The notes beneath the pieces are model-generated. The model saw nothing but the letters and a program-made list of their open reading frames with translations, was not told the origin of the DNA and searched no databases. 64,000 nt of DNA from Alkalidesulfovibrio alkalitolerans DSM 16529 (GTDB taxonomy: Bacteria > Desulfobacterota > Desulfovibrionia > Desulfovibrionales > Desulfovibrionaceae), in NCBI RefSeq assembly GCF_000422245.1, contig NZ_ATHI01000007.1, forward strand, positions 1-64,000, in the 5' to 3' direction. Positions 27,884-36,459 of the stretch are shown here, one piece after another. The stretch's first letter is position 1. Each line of letters starts with the position of its first letter. Made by a program: the position numbers and the translations under genes.

Positions 27884-27898
27884 CGCGGTCCGCGCTAG
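27880..27898 (+). other. Candidate SECIS element for the second UGA
   Basis: CTAGCGCG (27880-27887) pairs perfectly with CGCGCTAG (27891-27898) around GUC, 26 bases beyond the second UGA. The TAG stop lies inside the 5' arm. The apical GUC(C) resembles the loop of the first candidate. It could instead be a simple stability hairpin. Confidence 0.45.
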
Positions 27899-27905
27899 GT
27901 CAATC

Positions 27906-27944
27906 AGGCCAGCCGTCCGGGTAGGGATACGGGACGGCTGGCCT
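27906..27944 (+). other. Strong stem-loop between peptide and maturase genes
   Basis: AGGCCAGCCGTCC (27906-27918) pairs with GGACGGCTGGCCT (27932-27944) over 13 perfect base pairs, without a T-run. Such hairpins after RiPP precursor genes are consistent with high precursor and low maturase output by attenuation or processing. A second small hairpin (27959-27978) follows. Confidence 0.75.
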
Positions 27945-28005
27945 CGGAAGCGCATCCCGCCGCCGTTCCGCCGGCGGCAGTCATCTTTCAAACCCGGCTG
28001 GCCAT

Positions 28006-29445
28006 ATGACCGTCATCCAAGCCCTGAACGCCCTGCGTGATGCCCTGGCCCGGACTGCGGCCCAGGGTGCCGATATGCCCGCCGATCCCGAAACGCCGCT
28101 CCTCAACCCGAGTCTGAGCCTGCACGAAGCCGCGTTCACGGGGCTGTCGGCACGGCTGGAGCACTCCCGCTCCCCGGAGCCCGAACCGGGACGCGAACTG
28201 CTGCTGGTCTGGTTCGATCCCGGCCAGGGGCGAAGCCTGGCCAAGGCTGCCACGGACGCCGACCTGCTGGCCCTGAAGATTGTGGCCGAGGGTACGGGCA
28301 TGCGCCAGGCGGCCCGCGCCGCGGGCGTCAATCCGGCAGTCGTTCGTCTTGCCCTGCGGCAGGCCGCTCAGGCCGGCCTGATCCGCTTGCCTGCCTCCCG
28401 GCTGGTGCGCGAGAACGGTTTCTGCGATCATCCCGTGCCCGAGGACTTGGCCAGGGCTCAGGCCTTCACCTTGCAGTGGCACATCACCCAGGCCTGCGAC
28501 CTGCATTGCCGACATTGCTACGACCGCTCCCCGCGCGCGGCCGTGAAACTCAAGCGCGGCCTGCGCGTGCTGGACCAGATGGCCGACTTCTGCGAGCAGC
28601 GCCACGTTCCGGGGCAGGTCAGTTTCAGCGGCGGAAACCCCTTCCTGCATCCCCACTTCGAGGATCTGTACGCTGCGGCCCTGGAGCGCGGACTGTCTCC
28701 GGCCATCCTGGGCAACCCGGTGTCCCGGGAGCGGCTTAGGGCCGTCTGTGACATGGCCCGGCCAGTGTTCTATCAGGTAAGCCTGGAAGGGCTCCAGGAG
28801 CATAACGACTACATCCGCGGCCCCGGACACTTCCGCCGGACCCTGGAATTCCTGGACCTGTTGAAGGAGGAAGGGGTCTCTTCCATGGTCATGTTGACCC
28901 TGACCCGGGCCAATCAGGAGCAGGTTCTGCCCCTGGCGGAAACCTTGCGCCTCCGGACGGACCTCTTCACCTTCAACCGCCTGTCGCTCTTCGGCGAGGG
29001 CGCGGCCCTGGCCTGCGCCGACACAGCCTCCTACGGCGGCTTTCTGGACGCCTGTGTCGCGGCTGCCCAGGACAACCCCGTCCTGGCCTTCAAGGACGGG
29101 CTGCTGAATCTGGCCCTGGAGCGCCGCGGGGAGCGGCTCTTTGCCGGTTGTGCGGGACACGGCTGCGGCGCGGCTTTCAGTTTCCTGGCCGTGTTGCCGG
29201 ATGGCGAGGTGCATGCCTGCCGGAAACTGCCCTCGGCCCTGGGCAGCCTGGCTGAACACAGTCTGGCGGAGATCTACGATTCCCCGGCTGCCAGGGAATT
29301 CCGTCGAGGCGCGAGCGCCTGCCGCTCCTGCGTCCACAAACCCCGCTGCGGCGGCTGCCTGGCCGTGACCGCAGGCCTGGGCCTGAACCCCCTACAGGAT
29401 CGCGACCCCTACTGCTTTCGCCAGAACCAGGGTCTATCGTCGTAA
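28006..29445 (+). CDS. sbtM: Radical SAM/SPASM peptide maturase
   Basis: The 479-residue enzyme has the radical SAM cluster motif C164-DLH-C168-RH-C171 and a glycine-rich SAM site (SFSGGNPFLHP). The C-terminal SPASM-like domain has auxiliary-cluster cysteines including C439, C442, C448, C451 and C470. The N-terminal 135 residues look like a winged-helix or leader-recognition domain. SPASM enzymes modify ribosomal peptides, and the gene directly follows the double-Sec peptide, so that peptide is the expected substrate. It resembles what I remember as SbtM (selenobiotic maturase). The ATG at 28006 lacks a clear Shine-Dalgarno, so translation may be low or structure-controlled. Confidence 0.88.
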   Translation: MTVIQALNALRDALARTAAQGADMPADPETPLLNPSLSLHEAAFTGLSARLEHSRSPEPEPGRELLLVWFDPGQGRSLAKAATDADLLALKIVAEGTGMRQAARAAGVNPAVVRLALRQAAQAGLIRLPASRLVRENGFCDHPVPEDLARAQAFTLQWHITQACDLHCRHCYDRSPRAAVKLKRGLRVLDQMADFCEQRHVPGQVSFSGGNPFLHPHFEDLYAAALERGLSPAILGNPVSRERLRAVCDMARPVFYQVSLEGLQEHNDYIRGPGHFRRTLEFLDLLKEEGVSSMVMLTLTRANQEQVLPLAETLRLRTDLFTFNRLSLFGEGAALACADTASYGGFLDACVAAAQDNPVLAFKDGLLNLALERRGERLFAGCAGHGCGAAFSFLAVLPDGEVHACRKLPSALGSLAEHSLAEIYDSPAAREFRRGASACRSCVHKPRCGGCLAVTAGLGLNPLQDRDPYCFRQNQGLSS

Positions 29446-29547
29446 TGGCAACAGTCTGCGGATCGTTGCACTTGACGACCGCCTGGAGAACACGGCGGGC
29501 GGCCGTTTCGCCATGGTTCGTTCCTTTCCGGTGATGACGGGAGCATT

Positions 29548-29585
29548 AAAAAAGCCCCGGAAGCGGTATCGCATCCGGGGCTTTT
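29548..29585. terminator. Bidirectional terminator after maturase and prmA
   Basis: AAAAGCCCCGGA pairs with TCCGGGGCTTTT across a 12-base loop. A-runs and T-runs on both sides let it stop the maturase transcript on the plus strand and prmA on the minus strand. Confidence 0.9.
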
Positions 29586-29618
29586 CGCAAAAAGCAAAAT
29601 GGATTTGGCGGGTGCGGG

Positions 29619-30479
29619 TCAACTCTTGGCAGCGGTGTCGAAGACCAGGGCCGCCCACTCCCCCGAATGGCGGAAGACAGGGGCGGGAAGTCCTCGCCGC
29701 CCGTAGGCCGCGGCTACTCCGGGGGCCTGCTCGGTCAGCACGCCCGAGAGCACGAGCACTCCGTTCGGCGCAAGACGCGCCGCGATATCCGGGGCCAGGG
29801 CGATGAGCGGTCCGGAGAGGATGTTGGCCACCACCAGCCCGTAGCCGGGCTTTGGCCGCACGCTCTCCACGCCGCCCACGGCCAGGGCCACGCGGTCCGA
29901 AACGTTGTTCGCGGCCAAGTTTTCCGTGGCGCAGGCCACGGCCTGGGGATCGATGTCCACGCCAACGCCGGAGAGTCCGAGCAGCGCCAAGCCGATGGCC
30001 AGGATGCCCGAGCCCGTGCCGATGTCGAGAAACCGTGTGTCCGGGCCGATCCGGCCGCCTTGCGACAACTCGCCGATGGCTTCCAGGCAAAGCGCCGTGG
30101 TGGGGTGGTGGCCGGTGCCGAAGGCCATCTTGGGCTCGATGACGATGCTCTTGCGGCCAGGGCCGCCCGAGGCCGCGAGCCACGGAGGCAGCACCTCGAA
30201 CGCCTCCCCGGCCATGACCGGGGTGAAGAATTCTCGCCAGGCAAGAGCCCAGTTCTGCTCGTCGATCTCGCTCACGCGCACGGCGCTGTCCGGGAACTCC
30301 CGGCTTAGCAAGGCCACAAGCTCGTCGGCCAGCGGGTGGTCGTCGATGTGGAAGGTGAACCAGGTGCGGCCGTCCACGGGCGAAAGGGACTCCTCCCAGC
30401 CCTGGGGTGCGCGGTTGGAGAGCAAGGTCACGGCGCGCTCGTAAGCGGATTCGGCCACGGAGAATTCTATGCGTTGCAC
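29619..30479 (-). CDS. prmA: Ribosomal protein L11 methyltransferase
   Basis: PrmA trimethylates ribosomal protein L11 with S-adenosylmethionine. The 286-residue protein has a small N-terminal substrate domain, the linker PKMAFGTGHHPTTALCLE (about 116-133) and the SAM-binding motif FLDIGTGSGILAIGLALLG. The conserved VVANILSGPL catalytic segment is near residue 217. It is the last gene of dut-aminotransferase-prmA, 15 bases after the aminotransferase. Confidence 0.95.
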   Translation of the reverse strand: MQRIEFSVAESAYERAVTLLSNRAPQGWEESLSPVDGRTWFTFHIDDHPLADELVALLSREFPDSAVRVSEIDEQNWALAWREFFTPVMAGEAFEVLPPWLAASGGPGRKSIVIEPKMAFGTGHHPTTALCLEAIGELSQGGRIGPDTRFLDIGTGSGILAIGLALLGLSGVGVDIDPQAVACATENLAANNVSDRVALAVGGVESVRPKPGYGLVVANILSGPLIALAPDIAARLAPNGVLVLSGVLTEQAPGVAAAYGRRGLPAPVFRHSGEWAALVFDTAAKS

Positions 30480-30494
30480 TGTGGCTCCCGGCTG

Positions 30495-31697
30495 CTAGGC
30501 CGTTTCTTTCAGGGTTTCGTCCAGGGCCTGGGCGAAGAGGTCGATGTCCGCGCGTTCGATGGTCAACGGCGGCAGGAGCCTGAGCACCTTGTCCTGGGTC
30601 AGGTTGAGGACGAAGCCCTTGTCCAGGAGCTTTTCCCAGACCGCCTTGCCGGGCGCGGACAACTCGATGCCCAGGATCATGCCCCGGCCGCGCACGTCGG
30701 CGATCCTGCCGGGGTTCAGGGCAGCCAGTTCGCGGAAGCGGTCCTTGGCGTAGGTTCCCATCTCGCGGGCGCGCTCGGCCAGGTTGTCGCGCTGCATGAT
30801 TTCGATGACCTTGTCGGCCACGCGCGAGAGGAGCGCGCCGCCGCCGAAGGTAGTGGCGTGCGAGCCGGGCGAGAAGGCGCGGGCTACCTCGTCCGTGGCC
30901 AGCATGGCGCCCATGGGCAGGCCGTTGGCCAGGGCCTTGGCCGAGGTGAAGATGTCGGGCGTCAGACCGAATTCCTGGAAGGCCCAGAAGCTGCCCGTGC
31001 GGCAAAGGCCGGTCTGAATCTCGTCGATCATGAAGAGGATGCCGCGCTCGCGGCACAGCTTTTGGACGCCGCGCAGGTATTCGGGCGGCAGGGGCCTTAC
31101 GCCGCCCTCGCCCTGGATGACTTCGAGCAGCACGGCGGCGGTCATTTCGCTCACGACCCCTTCCAGAGCGTGCATGTCGTTCCAAGGGACGGTGACGAAG
31201 CCCTCGGGTAGCGGGTCGAAGCCTTCTTTGACCTTGTCCTGGCCCGTGGCCGTGAGGGTTGCCAGGGTGCGGCCGTGGAACGACCCGGCGAGGGTCACGA
31301 CCTCGTAGGCTTTCGAGCCGCGCGTCAGACGGTGGTAGCGGCGGGCCAGCTTGATGGCCGCTTCGTTGGCCTCCGCGCCGGAGTTGCAGAAGAAGACCTT
31401 GTCGCAGTGGCAGGTCTCCAGGATGCGCTGGGCCAGGGCCACCTGCTCGCGTTGATAGAAGAGGTTCGAGACGTGGACGAGCTTGTCCGCCTGGTCGCGG
31501 ATGACCTCGGTGATCTCGGGATGGCAGTGACCGAGGCTGGTCACGGCGATGCCCGAGAGCAGGTCCACGTATTCGCGCCCCGCGAAGTCGTAGAGCCGCG
31601 CGCCTCTGGCACGGGCGATGCCCAGGGGGTAACGGCCGTAGGTGTGGCAGATGGCCGAAAGCTCGCAGGTCGTGATTTCTTCGAAGGATGTTTTCAT
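30495..31697 (-). CDS. argD: Acetylornithine aminotransferase (class III)
   Basis: This 400-residue PLP enzyme matches acetylornithine/succinyldiaminopimelate aminotransferases, transferring the amino group from glutamate during arginine (and possibly lysine) synthesis. It has CNSGAEANEAAIKLAR near residue 104, ESF-type loop GSFHGRTLATLTATGQ near residue 134, FMIDEIQTGLCRTG near residue 218 and the PLP Lys in FTSAKALANGLPMG near residue 250. I chose the ATG at 31697; a GTG three codons upstream (31706) is possible. It sits between dut and prmA. Confidence 0.93.
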   Translation of the reverse strand: MKTSFEEITTCELSAICHTYGRYPLGIARARGARLYDFAGREYVDLLSGIAVTSLGHCHPEITEVIRDQADKLVHVSNLFYQREQVALAQRILETCHCDKVFFCNSGAEANEAAIKLARRYHRLTRGSKAYEVVTLAGSFHGRTLATLTATGQDKVKEGFDPLPEGFVTVPWNDMHALEGVVSEMTAAVLLEVIQGEGGVRPLPPEYLRGVQKLCRERGILFMIDEIQTGLCRTGSFWAFQEFGLTPDIFTSAKALANGLPMGAMLATDEVARAFSPGSHATTFGGGALLSRVADKVIEIMQRDNLAERAREMGTYAKDRFRELAALNPGRIADVRGRGMILGIELSAPGKAVWEKLLDKGFVLNLTQDKVLRLLPPLTIERADIDLFAQALDETLKETA

Positions 31698-31715
31698 GGC
31701 CGTCACAGGAGCCTG

Positions 31716-32186
31716 TTAGAGGTTGCCGGTGTGCCCGAAGCCGCCCGCGCCCCGCGCGGTGTCGGAAAGCTCGGCCCGGATCGATATTTCTGGAGCCCGG
31801 AAGGGCATGAACACGAGTTGCGCGATGCGTTCGCCGCGCGTGACGGTCCTCGGCTCACACGAGGTGTTGAGCAGGCAGACCGTGATCTCGCCCCGGTAGT
31901 CGGGGTCGATGACGCCCACGCCCTGGGCCACGGTCAGGCCGTCTCGCGCGCCAAGCCCGCTGCGCGAGAAGACGAAGCCCGCGATGCCGGGTTCGCCGAT
32001 CTCGATGGCCAGGCCCGCGCCGACCATGGCCCGCCGTCCGGGGTCGATGGTCAGGGAATCCTGGTCGAGGCAGGCGCGCAGGTCGATCCCGGCGCTGTGC
32101 TCAGTGGCGCGGCGCAAGGGGTGCTCCTCCCAGACAGGATGGAGGATCTTGAACTTCACGGGCAGAAGATCGTGCGTGGACGGCAT
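31716..32186 (-). CDS. dut: Deoxyuridine 5'-triphosphate nucleotidohydrolase
   Basis: Dut hydrolyses dUTP to dUMP, keeping uracil out of DNA. The 156-residue trimeric type has all five motifs: AGIDLRAC, RSGLGARDGLTV, GVIDPDYRGEI, ERIAQLVF and GAGGFGHTG at the C-terminus. It heads the dut-argD-prmA operon and diverges from glgP, with 185 bases between them. Confidence 0.97.
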   Translation of the reverse strand: MPSTHDLLPVKFKILHPVWEEHPLRRATEHSAGIDLRACLDQDSLTIDPGRRAMVGAGLAIEIGEPGIAGFVFSRSGLGARDGLTVAQGVGVIDPDYRGEITVCLLNTSCEPRTVTRGERIAQLVFMPFRAPEISIRAELSDTARGAGGFGHTGNL

Positions 32187-32371
32187 GTGGGGCTCCGGAT
32201 GCGTTCGTTGCGGGCCGCGAAAGTAGTCCGAAGCCTCGCAAAAGGCAACACGCCACGGGTCTTTCCCGAAGCATTGCTTTTTGGCCCCGCTTTGGGCACT
32301 GATGGGAATGGATCATGCCGTGCGGATCATGCGTCCGTCCGGCGAGAACGCGTCAACGTCAAGGAGAGTGC

Positions 32372-34939
32372 ATGCGCCCAATCCGCAGCTTCAGCGTCAT
32401 CCCGAGGCTTCCCCCCAAGCTCGAAGTGCTTTGGGATTTGGCCTACAACTACTGGTTCTGCTGGAACGACGGCGTAAGCGATCTGTTCGCTCAGATCGAT
32501 CTGGACATCTGGCGCGAGTGCCACGGCAATCCCGTGGCTTTTCTGAACCAACTGCCGCAAAAAATCCTGGAGGAACTGGCCCGCGACGAATTCTTCGTCG
32601 AGCGCGTGCGCGACGCCAAGAAGAACCTGGACGACTATCTGGCTCGCACCGTTTCGCCCGTGCCTTTTCCCGGCCACGAGGGCCGTACACCGGCCGTGGC
32701 CTATTTCAGCGCTGAGTTCGGCATCGACGCCAGCCTGCCCGTCTATTCGGGTGGTCTGGGCATCCTCGCGGGCGACCATCTGAAGTCCGCCTCCGACCTG
32801 AACGTTCCGTTGGTGGCCATCGGCTTGGCTTATAAAAAGGGCTACTTCAGACAATACCTGACGCCCGACGGCTGGCAGCAGGAACGCTATCCGGACTCGG
32901 ACTTCGAACAACTGCCCATGAGTTTGGTCAAGAACGACGATGGCGACCCGCTGACCATCTCCGTGGACATGGCCGGGCGCGAATGCCGCGCCCAGGTCTG
33001 GAAAGTGGCTGTGGGCCGCATTTCGCTTCTGCTGCTCGACGCCAACATCGCCGATAACGATCCCGATCTGCGCGAAGTCACCGCCCAACTTTACGGCGGA
33101 GATTGGGAGATGCGCATCCGCCAGGAAATACTGCTCGGCATCGGCGGCATCAGGGCGCTTTGGGCCATGGGGCTTGCGCCCACGGTCATCCACATGAACG
33201 AGGGGCATTCCGCCTTCGCCGGGCTTGAGCGCATCCGCGTCTTCATGTCCGAAAGCAAGCTCGCCTTCGAGGCGGCCGTGGAGCTGACCGCGTCCACCTC
33301 GGTCTTCACCACCCACACTCCGGTTCCGGCAGGCAACGACCGCTTCGATCCGGGGTTGATGCAGAAATATTTCGAGGGCTACGCAAAGAGCCTTGGACTG
33401 GCCTTCAAGGTCTTTTTGGCCCTTGGCCGCGAAGACCCGCGCAACGACGCCGAAACCTTCTGTATGACCGTGCTCGCGCTTCGGCTCTCGCGTTTCAACA
33501 ACGGCGTCTCTGAGTTGCACGGCAAGGTTTCGCGCAACATGTGGAAGCGCGTCTGGCCGCAGTATCCCGTGGACGACGTTCCCATCAGCGCCATCACCAA
33601 CGGCGTGCACCAGCCATCCTTCGTGGCCCCGGACATGGCCGCCCTCTATGATCGCTATCTGGGCATTAACTGGAAGGAAGACCCCGACTGCGCGCGGGTC
33701 TGGCGTCAGGCGCAGAACATCCCCGATTCGGAGTTGTGGCGTACCCACGAGCGGCTGCGTGAGCGGCTGGTCGATTACGCTCGCCACCGCGTGGCCGACA
33801 CGCAACGCAAGCGCGGAGCGAGGCGGCGCGAAGTGGAGGAGTCACTCGAAATCCTCGACCCCCGCGCCCTGACCATCTGCTTCGCCCGTCGCTTCGCCAC
33901 TTACAAGCGGGCCAACCTGCTGTTCATGGACGTGGAGCGCCTGAAGCGGCTGGTGGGCAACCCCGACAAGCCCGTGCAGTTCATCTTCGCGGGCAAGGCG
34001 CACCCCCAGGACAACGAAGGCAAGAAGCTCATCCAGCAGATTATCCAATTGTCGCGTACGCCCGAACTCAAGAACAAGATAGTCTTCCTCGAAGACTACG
34101 ACATGAGCGTGGCTCGCTTCATGGTCCAGGGCGGCGACGTGTGGCTGAACAATCCGCGCGTGCCTCTCGAAGCCTGCGGCACCTCGGGCATGAAGGCCAT
34201 GTCCAACGGCGTGCTCAACGTCAGCACCCTGGACGGCTGGTGGGCCGAGGCGTATCAGCCCGACAATTCCGTAGGCTACGGCATCGGCCAGGGCGAGATA
34301 TACGACGATTGGGACTACCAGGATTTCGTGGAGAGTCAGACGCTGTACAACGTCTTGGAGAACGACGTCGTTCCCGACTTCTACGACCGGGGGCACGGCA
34401 ACATGCCGCGCGGTTGGGTGCGGCGCATGAAAAACGCCCTGGTCCACCTCGGCGCGGCCTTCAGCGCGCACCGCATGGTCGAGGACTACGTGCGCAACGC
34501 CTACATCCCGGCCTTCAAGAACTACCGAGAACTGGCCGCCAGGGATTTCGCCAAGGCCAAGCAGATGGCGTCCTGGCGCATGGACGTCATGACCAAGTGG
34601 GGTGATATCCACATCCGCAACGTGCGGACCGAATCCCCGACGCAAGTCTTCGTCGGCGAACCGTTCCTCATCGAGGCCGAGGTCTGGCTGGCGGGACTCC
34701 CCGTGGACGACGTGCGCGTGGAGCTTTATGCCGGGCCCATCAATCAGGACGGCGACGTGGATCGGAGGCGGACCATCGCCATGTCTCCAGACGGCGAGAC
34801 CGAGGACGGCTGGAAAATATTCAAGGGCGAGCTTTTGCCCCAGGAGGCGGGCCGTTTCGGCTTCACCATCCGCATCCTGCCGTTCCATCCGCTGCTGATC
34901 GACCCGCGTTCGCTTGGCCTGATACGCTGGGTGGGCTAG
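32372..34939 (+). CDS. glgP: Alpha-glucan (glycogen) phosphorylase
   Basis: GlgP releases glucose-1-phosphate from glycogen or maltodextrin ends. The 855-residue protein is of the TIGR02094-like type, with VYSGGLGILAGDHLKSASDL near residue 126, TTHTPVPAGNDRF near residue 313, FARRFATYKRANLL near residue 509 and the PLP-lysine region CGTSGMKAMSNGVLNVSTLD near residue 604. AAGGAGAG is a few bases before the ATG at 32372; the open frame starts at 32315 without support. It stands alone but belongs functionally with glgA and glgB at 40-44 kb. Confidence 0.96.
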   Translation: MRPIRSFSVIPRLPPKLEVLWDLAYNYWFCWNDGVSDLFAQIDLDIWRECHGNPVAFLNQLPQKILEELARDEFFVERVRDAKKNLDDYLARTVSPVPFPGHEGRTPAVAYFSAEFGIDASLPVYSGGLGILAGDHLKSASDLNVPLVAIGLAYKKGYFRQYLTPDGWQQERYPDSDFEQLPMSLVKNDDGDPLTISVDMAGRECRAQVWKVAVGRISLLLLDANIADNDPDLREVTAQLYGGDWEMRIRQEILLGIGGIRALWAMGLAPTVIHMNEGHSAFAGLERIRVFMSESKLAFEAAVELTASTSVFTTHTPVPAGNDRFDPGLMQKYFEGYAKSLGLAFKVFLALGREDPRNDAETFCMTVLALRLSRFNNGVSELHGKVSRNMWKRVWPQYPVDDVPISAITNGVHQPSFVAPDMAALYDRYLGINWKEDPDCARVWRQAQNIPDSELWRTHERLRERLVDYARHRVADTQRKRGARRREVEESLEILDPRALTICFARRFATYKRANLLFMDVERLKRLVGNPDKPVQFIFAGKAHPQDNEGKKLIQQIIQLSRTPELKNKIVFLEDYDMSVARFMVQGGDVWLNNPRVPLEACGTSGMKAMSNGVLNVSTLDGWWAEAYQPDNSVGYGIGQGEIYDDWDYQDFVESQTLYNVLENDVVPDFYDRGHGNMPRGWVRRMKNALVHLGAAFSAHRMVEDYVRNAYIPAFKNYRELAARDFAKAKQMASWRMDVMTKWGDIHIRNVRTESPTQVFVGEPFLIEAEVWLAGLPVDDVRVELYAGPINQDGDVDRRRTIAMSPDGETEDGWKIFKGELLPQEAGRFGFTIRILPFHPLLIDPRSLGLIRWVG

Positions 34940-34977
34940 GCGATCGTGGAATAAGCGTCATTCGTTGCTTTGGCGCG

Positions 34978-35028
34978 AAGAATCACGTCCCGCGCGCAGG
35001 CTAGGCCTCGCGGGGACGTGATTCTTTT
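34978..35028 (+). terminator. Rho-independent terminator after glgP
   Basis: AAGAATCACGTCCCGCG pairs with CGCGGGGACGTGATTCTT (one bulged base) and is followed by TT. It lies 38 bases past the glgP stop. Confidence 0.88.
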
Positions 35029-35214
35029 ATGCCTTTGCGTTCGGCGCCGTTGTGCGGCAGCCAGGGAAAGGGCTTGTCGGCAGCCCCTGACAGTGCAGTC
35101 CTCGACCCGGTTCGCAGCGGGGTTGCGCTCGGACCGTAAGCTGGCGTACAGGACGGGCCAGGGGGAAATCGCGCCGTTTCGGCGTGTCCGCGAAGCCCGG
35201 ATCATGGGTGTTCC

Positions 35215-35616
35215 ATGTCGTTCCTGAAAAAGCTCCTGAACGTCGCTTCCGGCAAGAAGGAAGGTTCTGAACGCAGAACCGCCTTCAGGGTCGAAATCCC
35301 GCAATTGCGCGCCAAGCTTTCGGGCAAGCCCGTCAGCGTCAGCGTGCGCGACATCAGCGCCACGGGCATCTCGCTCAATTCCGTGGCCAAGGAATTCACG
35401 CCCGGCGGCGAGATGGCCGTGAACCTTTTTCTGGGGGCCCGGATGCTCGTCTCCGGTCTGGTCGTACGCATCGTGCGCGTGGGCGACGGCCACGTGGGCG
35501 GGCAGTTCGTGAAGCTTTCGCCCCAGCAATCGGACTTTCTGCACTCCCTGACCTTGGAAGAGCAGAAGCGGCTGGCCGAAAAGAAGAAAGAGGCTGAAAG
35601 CCGGGCCGCGAAGTAG
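35215..35616 (+). CDS. PilZ domain protein
   Basis: The 133-residue cytoplasmic protein carries a PilZ domain, the cyclic-di-GMP receptor fold. The binding signature is present as RRTAFR (about 20-25) and DISATG (about 46-51). A basic N-terminus (MSFLKKLLNVASGKK) and a Lys/Glu-rich C-terminal helix flank it. It is monocistronic between the glgP terminator and the convergent cbiL. Such proteins link c-di-GMP to motility or polysaccharide output; its partner is unknown. Confidence 0.88.
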   Translation: MSFLKKLLNVASGKKEGSERRTAFRVEIPQLRAKLSGKPVSVSVRDISATGISLNSVAKEFTPGGEMAVNLFLGARMLVSGLVVRIVRVGDGHVGGQFVKLSPQQSDFLHSLTLEEQKRLAEKKKEAESRAAK

Positions 35617-35640
35617 TTCGGCTCTTGGCCTGCTCCCGGC

Positions 35641-36360
35641 TTATTTCGCGCGCGACTTGGGCAGGAGCATGAGCGAGAAGTAGGGCAGGGTCTCGGGGAT
35701 CTGCGCGAGCCCCTGGTAGCGGGCCTCGCCGTCCATGCCCAGGCGTGAGACGATCACGGCGCGTTCGCCCAGTCCGAGTCCCTCCACGGCCTTCCGGATG
35801 GCGGGCAGATTGCGGTAGGCCTTGAGCACGACCGCGTTGTCCGCGAGCCCGAGCACCTGTGAAAGCCGCTTTTGTTCTGCTATTCCCGAAACGATCATCA
35901 GGCTCTCCTCACCCTCCACGAGAGGCGTCAGGGCGGCGGCGGCCGCCGCCTGGTAAGAGGTCACGCCCGGCACGGCTTCGATCTTCGCCGCTGGCGACAA
36001 CTCCCGCACGATCCGCGAAAGATAGCCGAAGGTGCTGTAGGTCATGGGATCGCCCAGGGTGAGGAAGGCCGCGTCGTTCCCGGATTCGATCTCGGTCAGG
36101 ACGCGCATCGCGGCCGTGCGCCAGGCATTTTGCAAAACCGCCTCGTCTCGGGTCATGGGGAATTCCAAACGCTCGATGAGAGCGTCTGGCCGGAGGTGTT
36201 CCCTGGCTATGGTCAGAGCGTGCGACTGGTCGTTCTTGGGCGATGCGGCCGTGAACACGACGCGCACGCTGCCCAGTAGGCGCGCAGCCTTGAGGGTCAA
36301 AAGCTCGGGATCGCCGGGGCCAACGCCTATGGCGAACAGGGTGCCGGAAGGCTTGGTCAT
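35641..36360 (-). CDS. cbiL: Precorrin-2/cobalt-factor II C20-methyltransferase
   Basis: CbiL (CobI) methylates C20 of cobalt-factor II in the early, oxygen-independent cobalamin pathway. The 239-residue protein has the SAM-tetrapyrrole methylase N-terminus IGVGPGDPELLTLKAARLL, LGDPMTYSTFGYL near residue 93 and VPGVTSYQAAAAA near residue 123. AGGAGA precedes the ATG at 36360, so the open frame up to 36447 is not used. It is downstream of cbiK, which supplies cobalt-sirohydrochlorin. Confidence 0.94.
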   Translation of the reverse strand: MTKPSGTLFAIGVGPGDPELLTLKAARLLGSVRVVFTAASPKNDQSHALTIAREHLRPDALIERLEFPMTRDEAVLQNAWRTAAMRVLTEIESGNDAAFLTLGDPMTYSTFGYLSRIVRELSPAAKIEAVPGVTSYQAAAAAALTPLVEGEESLMIVSGIAEQKRLSQVLGLADNAVVLKAYRNLPAIRKAVEGLGLGERAVIVSRLGMDGEARYQGLAQIPETLPYFSLMLLPKSRAK

Positions 36361-36459
36361 GAAATCTCCTCGAAATACTGGGCGATGGAGTGGATAGCTG
36401 TCACGGAAAGGCGGCATTGAGGCGAGCCTTGGCGTATAGCCGCACACCGCCCCGCCCTG

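Noticed and set aside
27515..27991. 158-residue minus-strand open frame covering the selenopeptide gene
   Set aside because: It is antisense to a gene with a good ribosome site and ordered motifs, has no ribosome site of its own, and arises from GC-rich codon bias.
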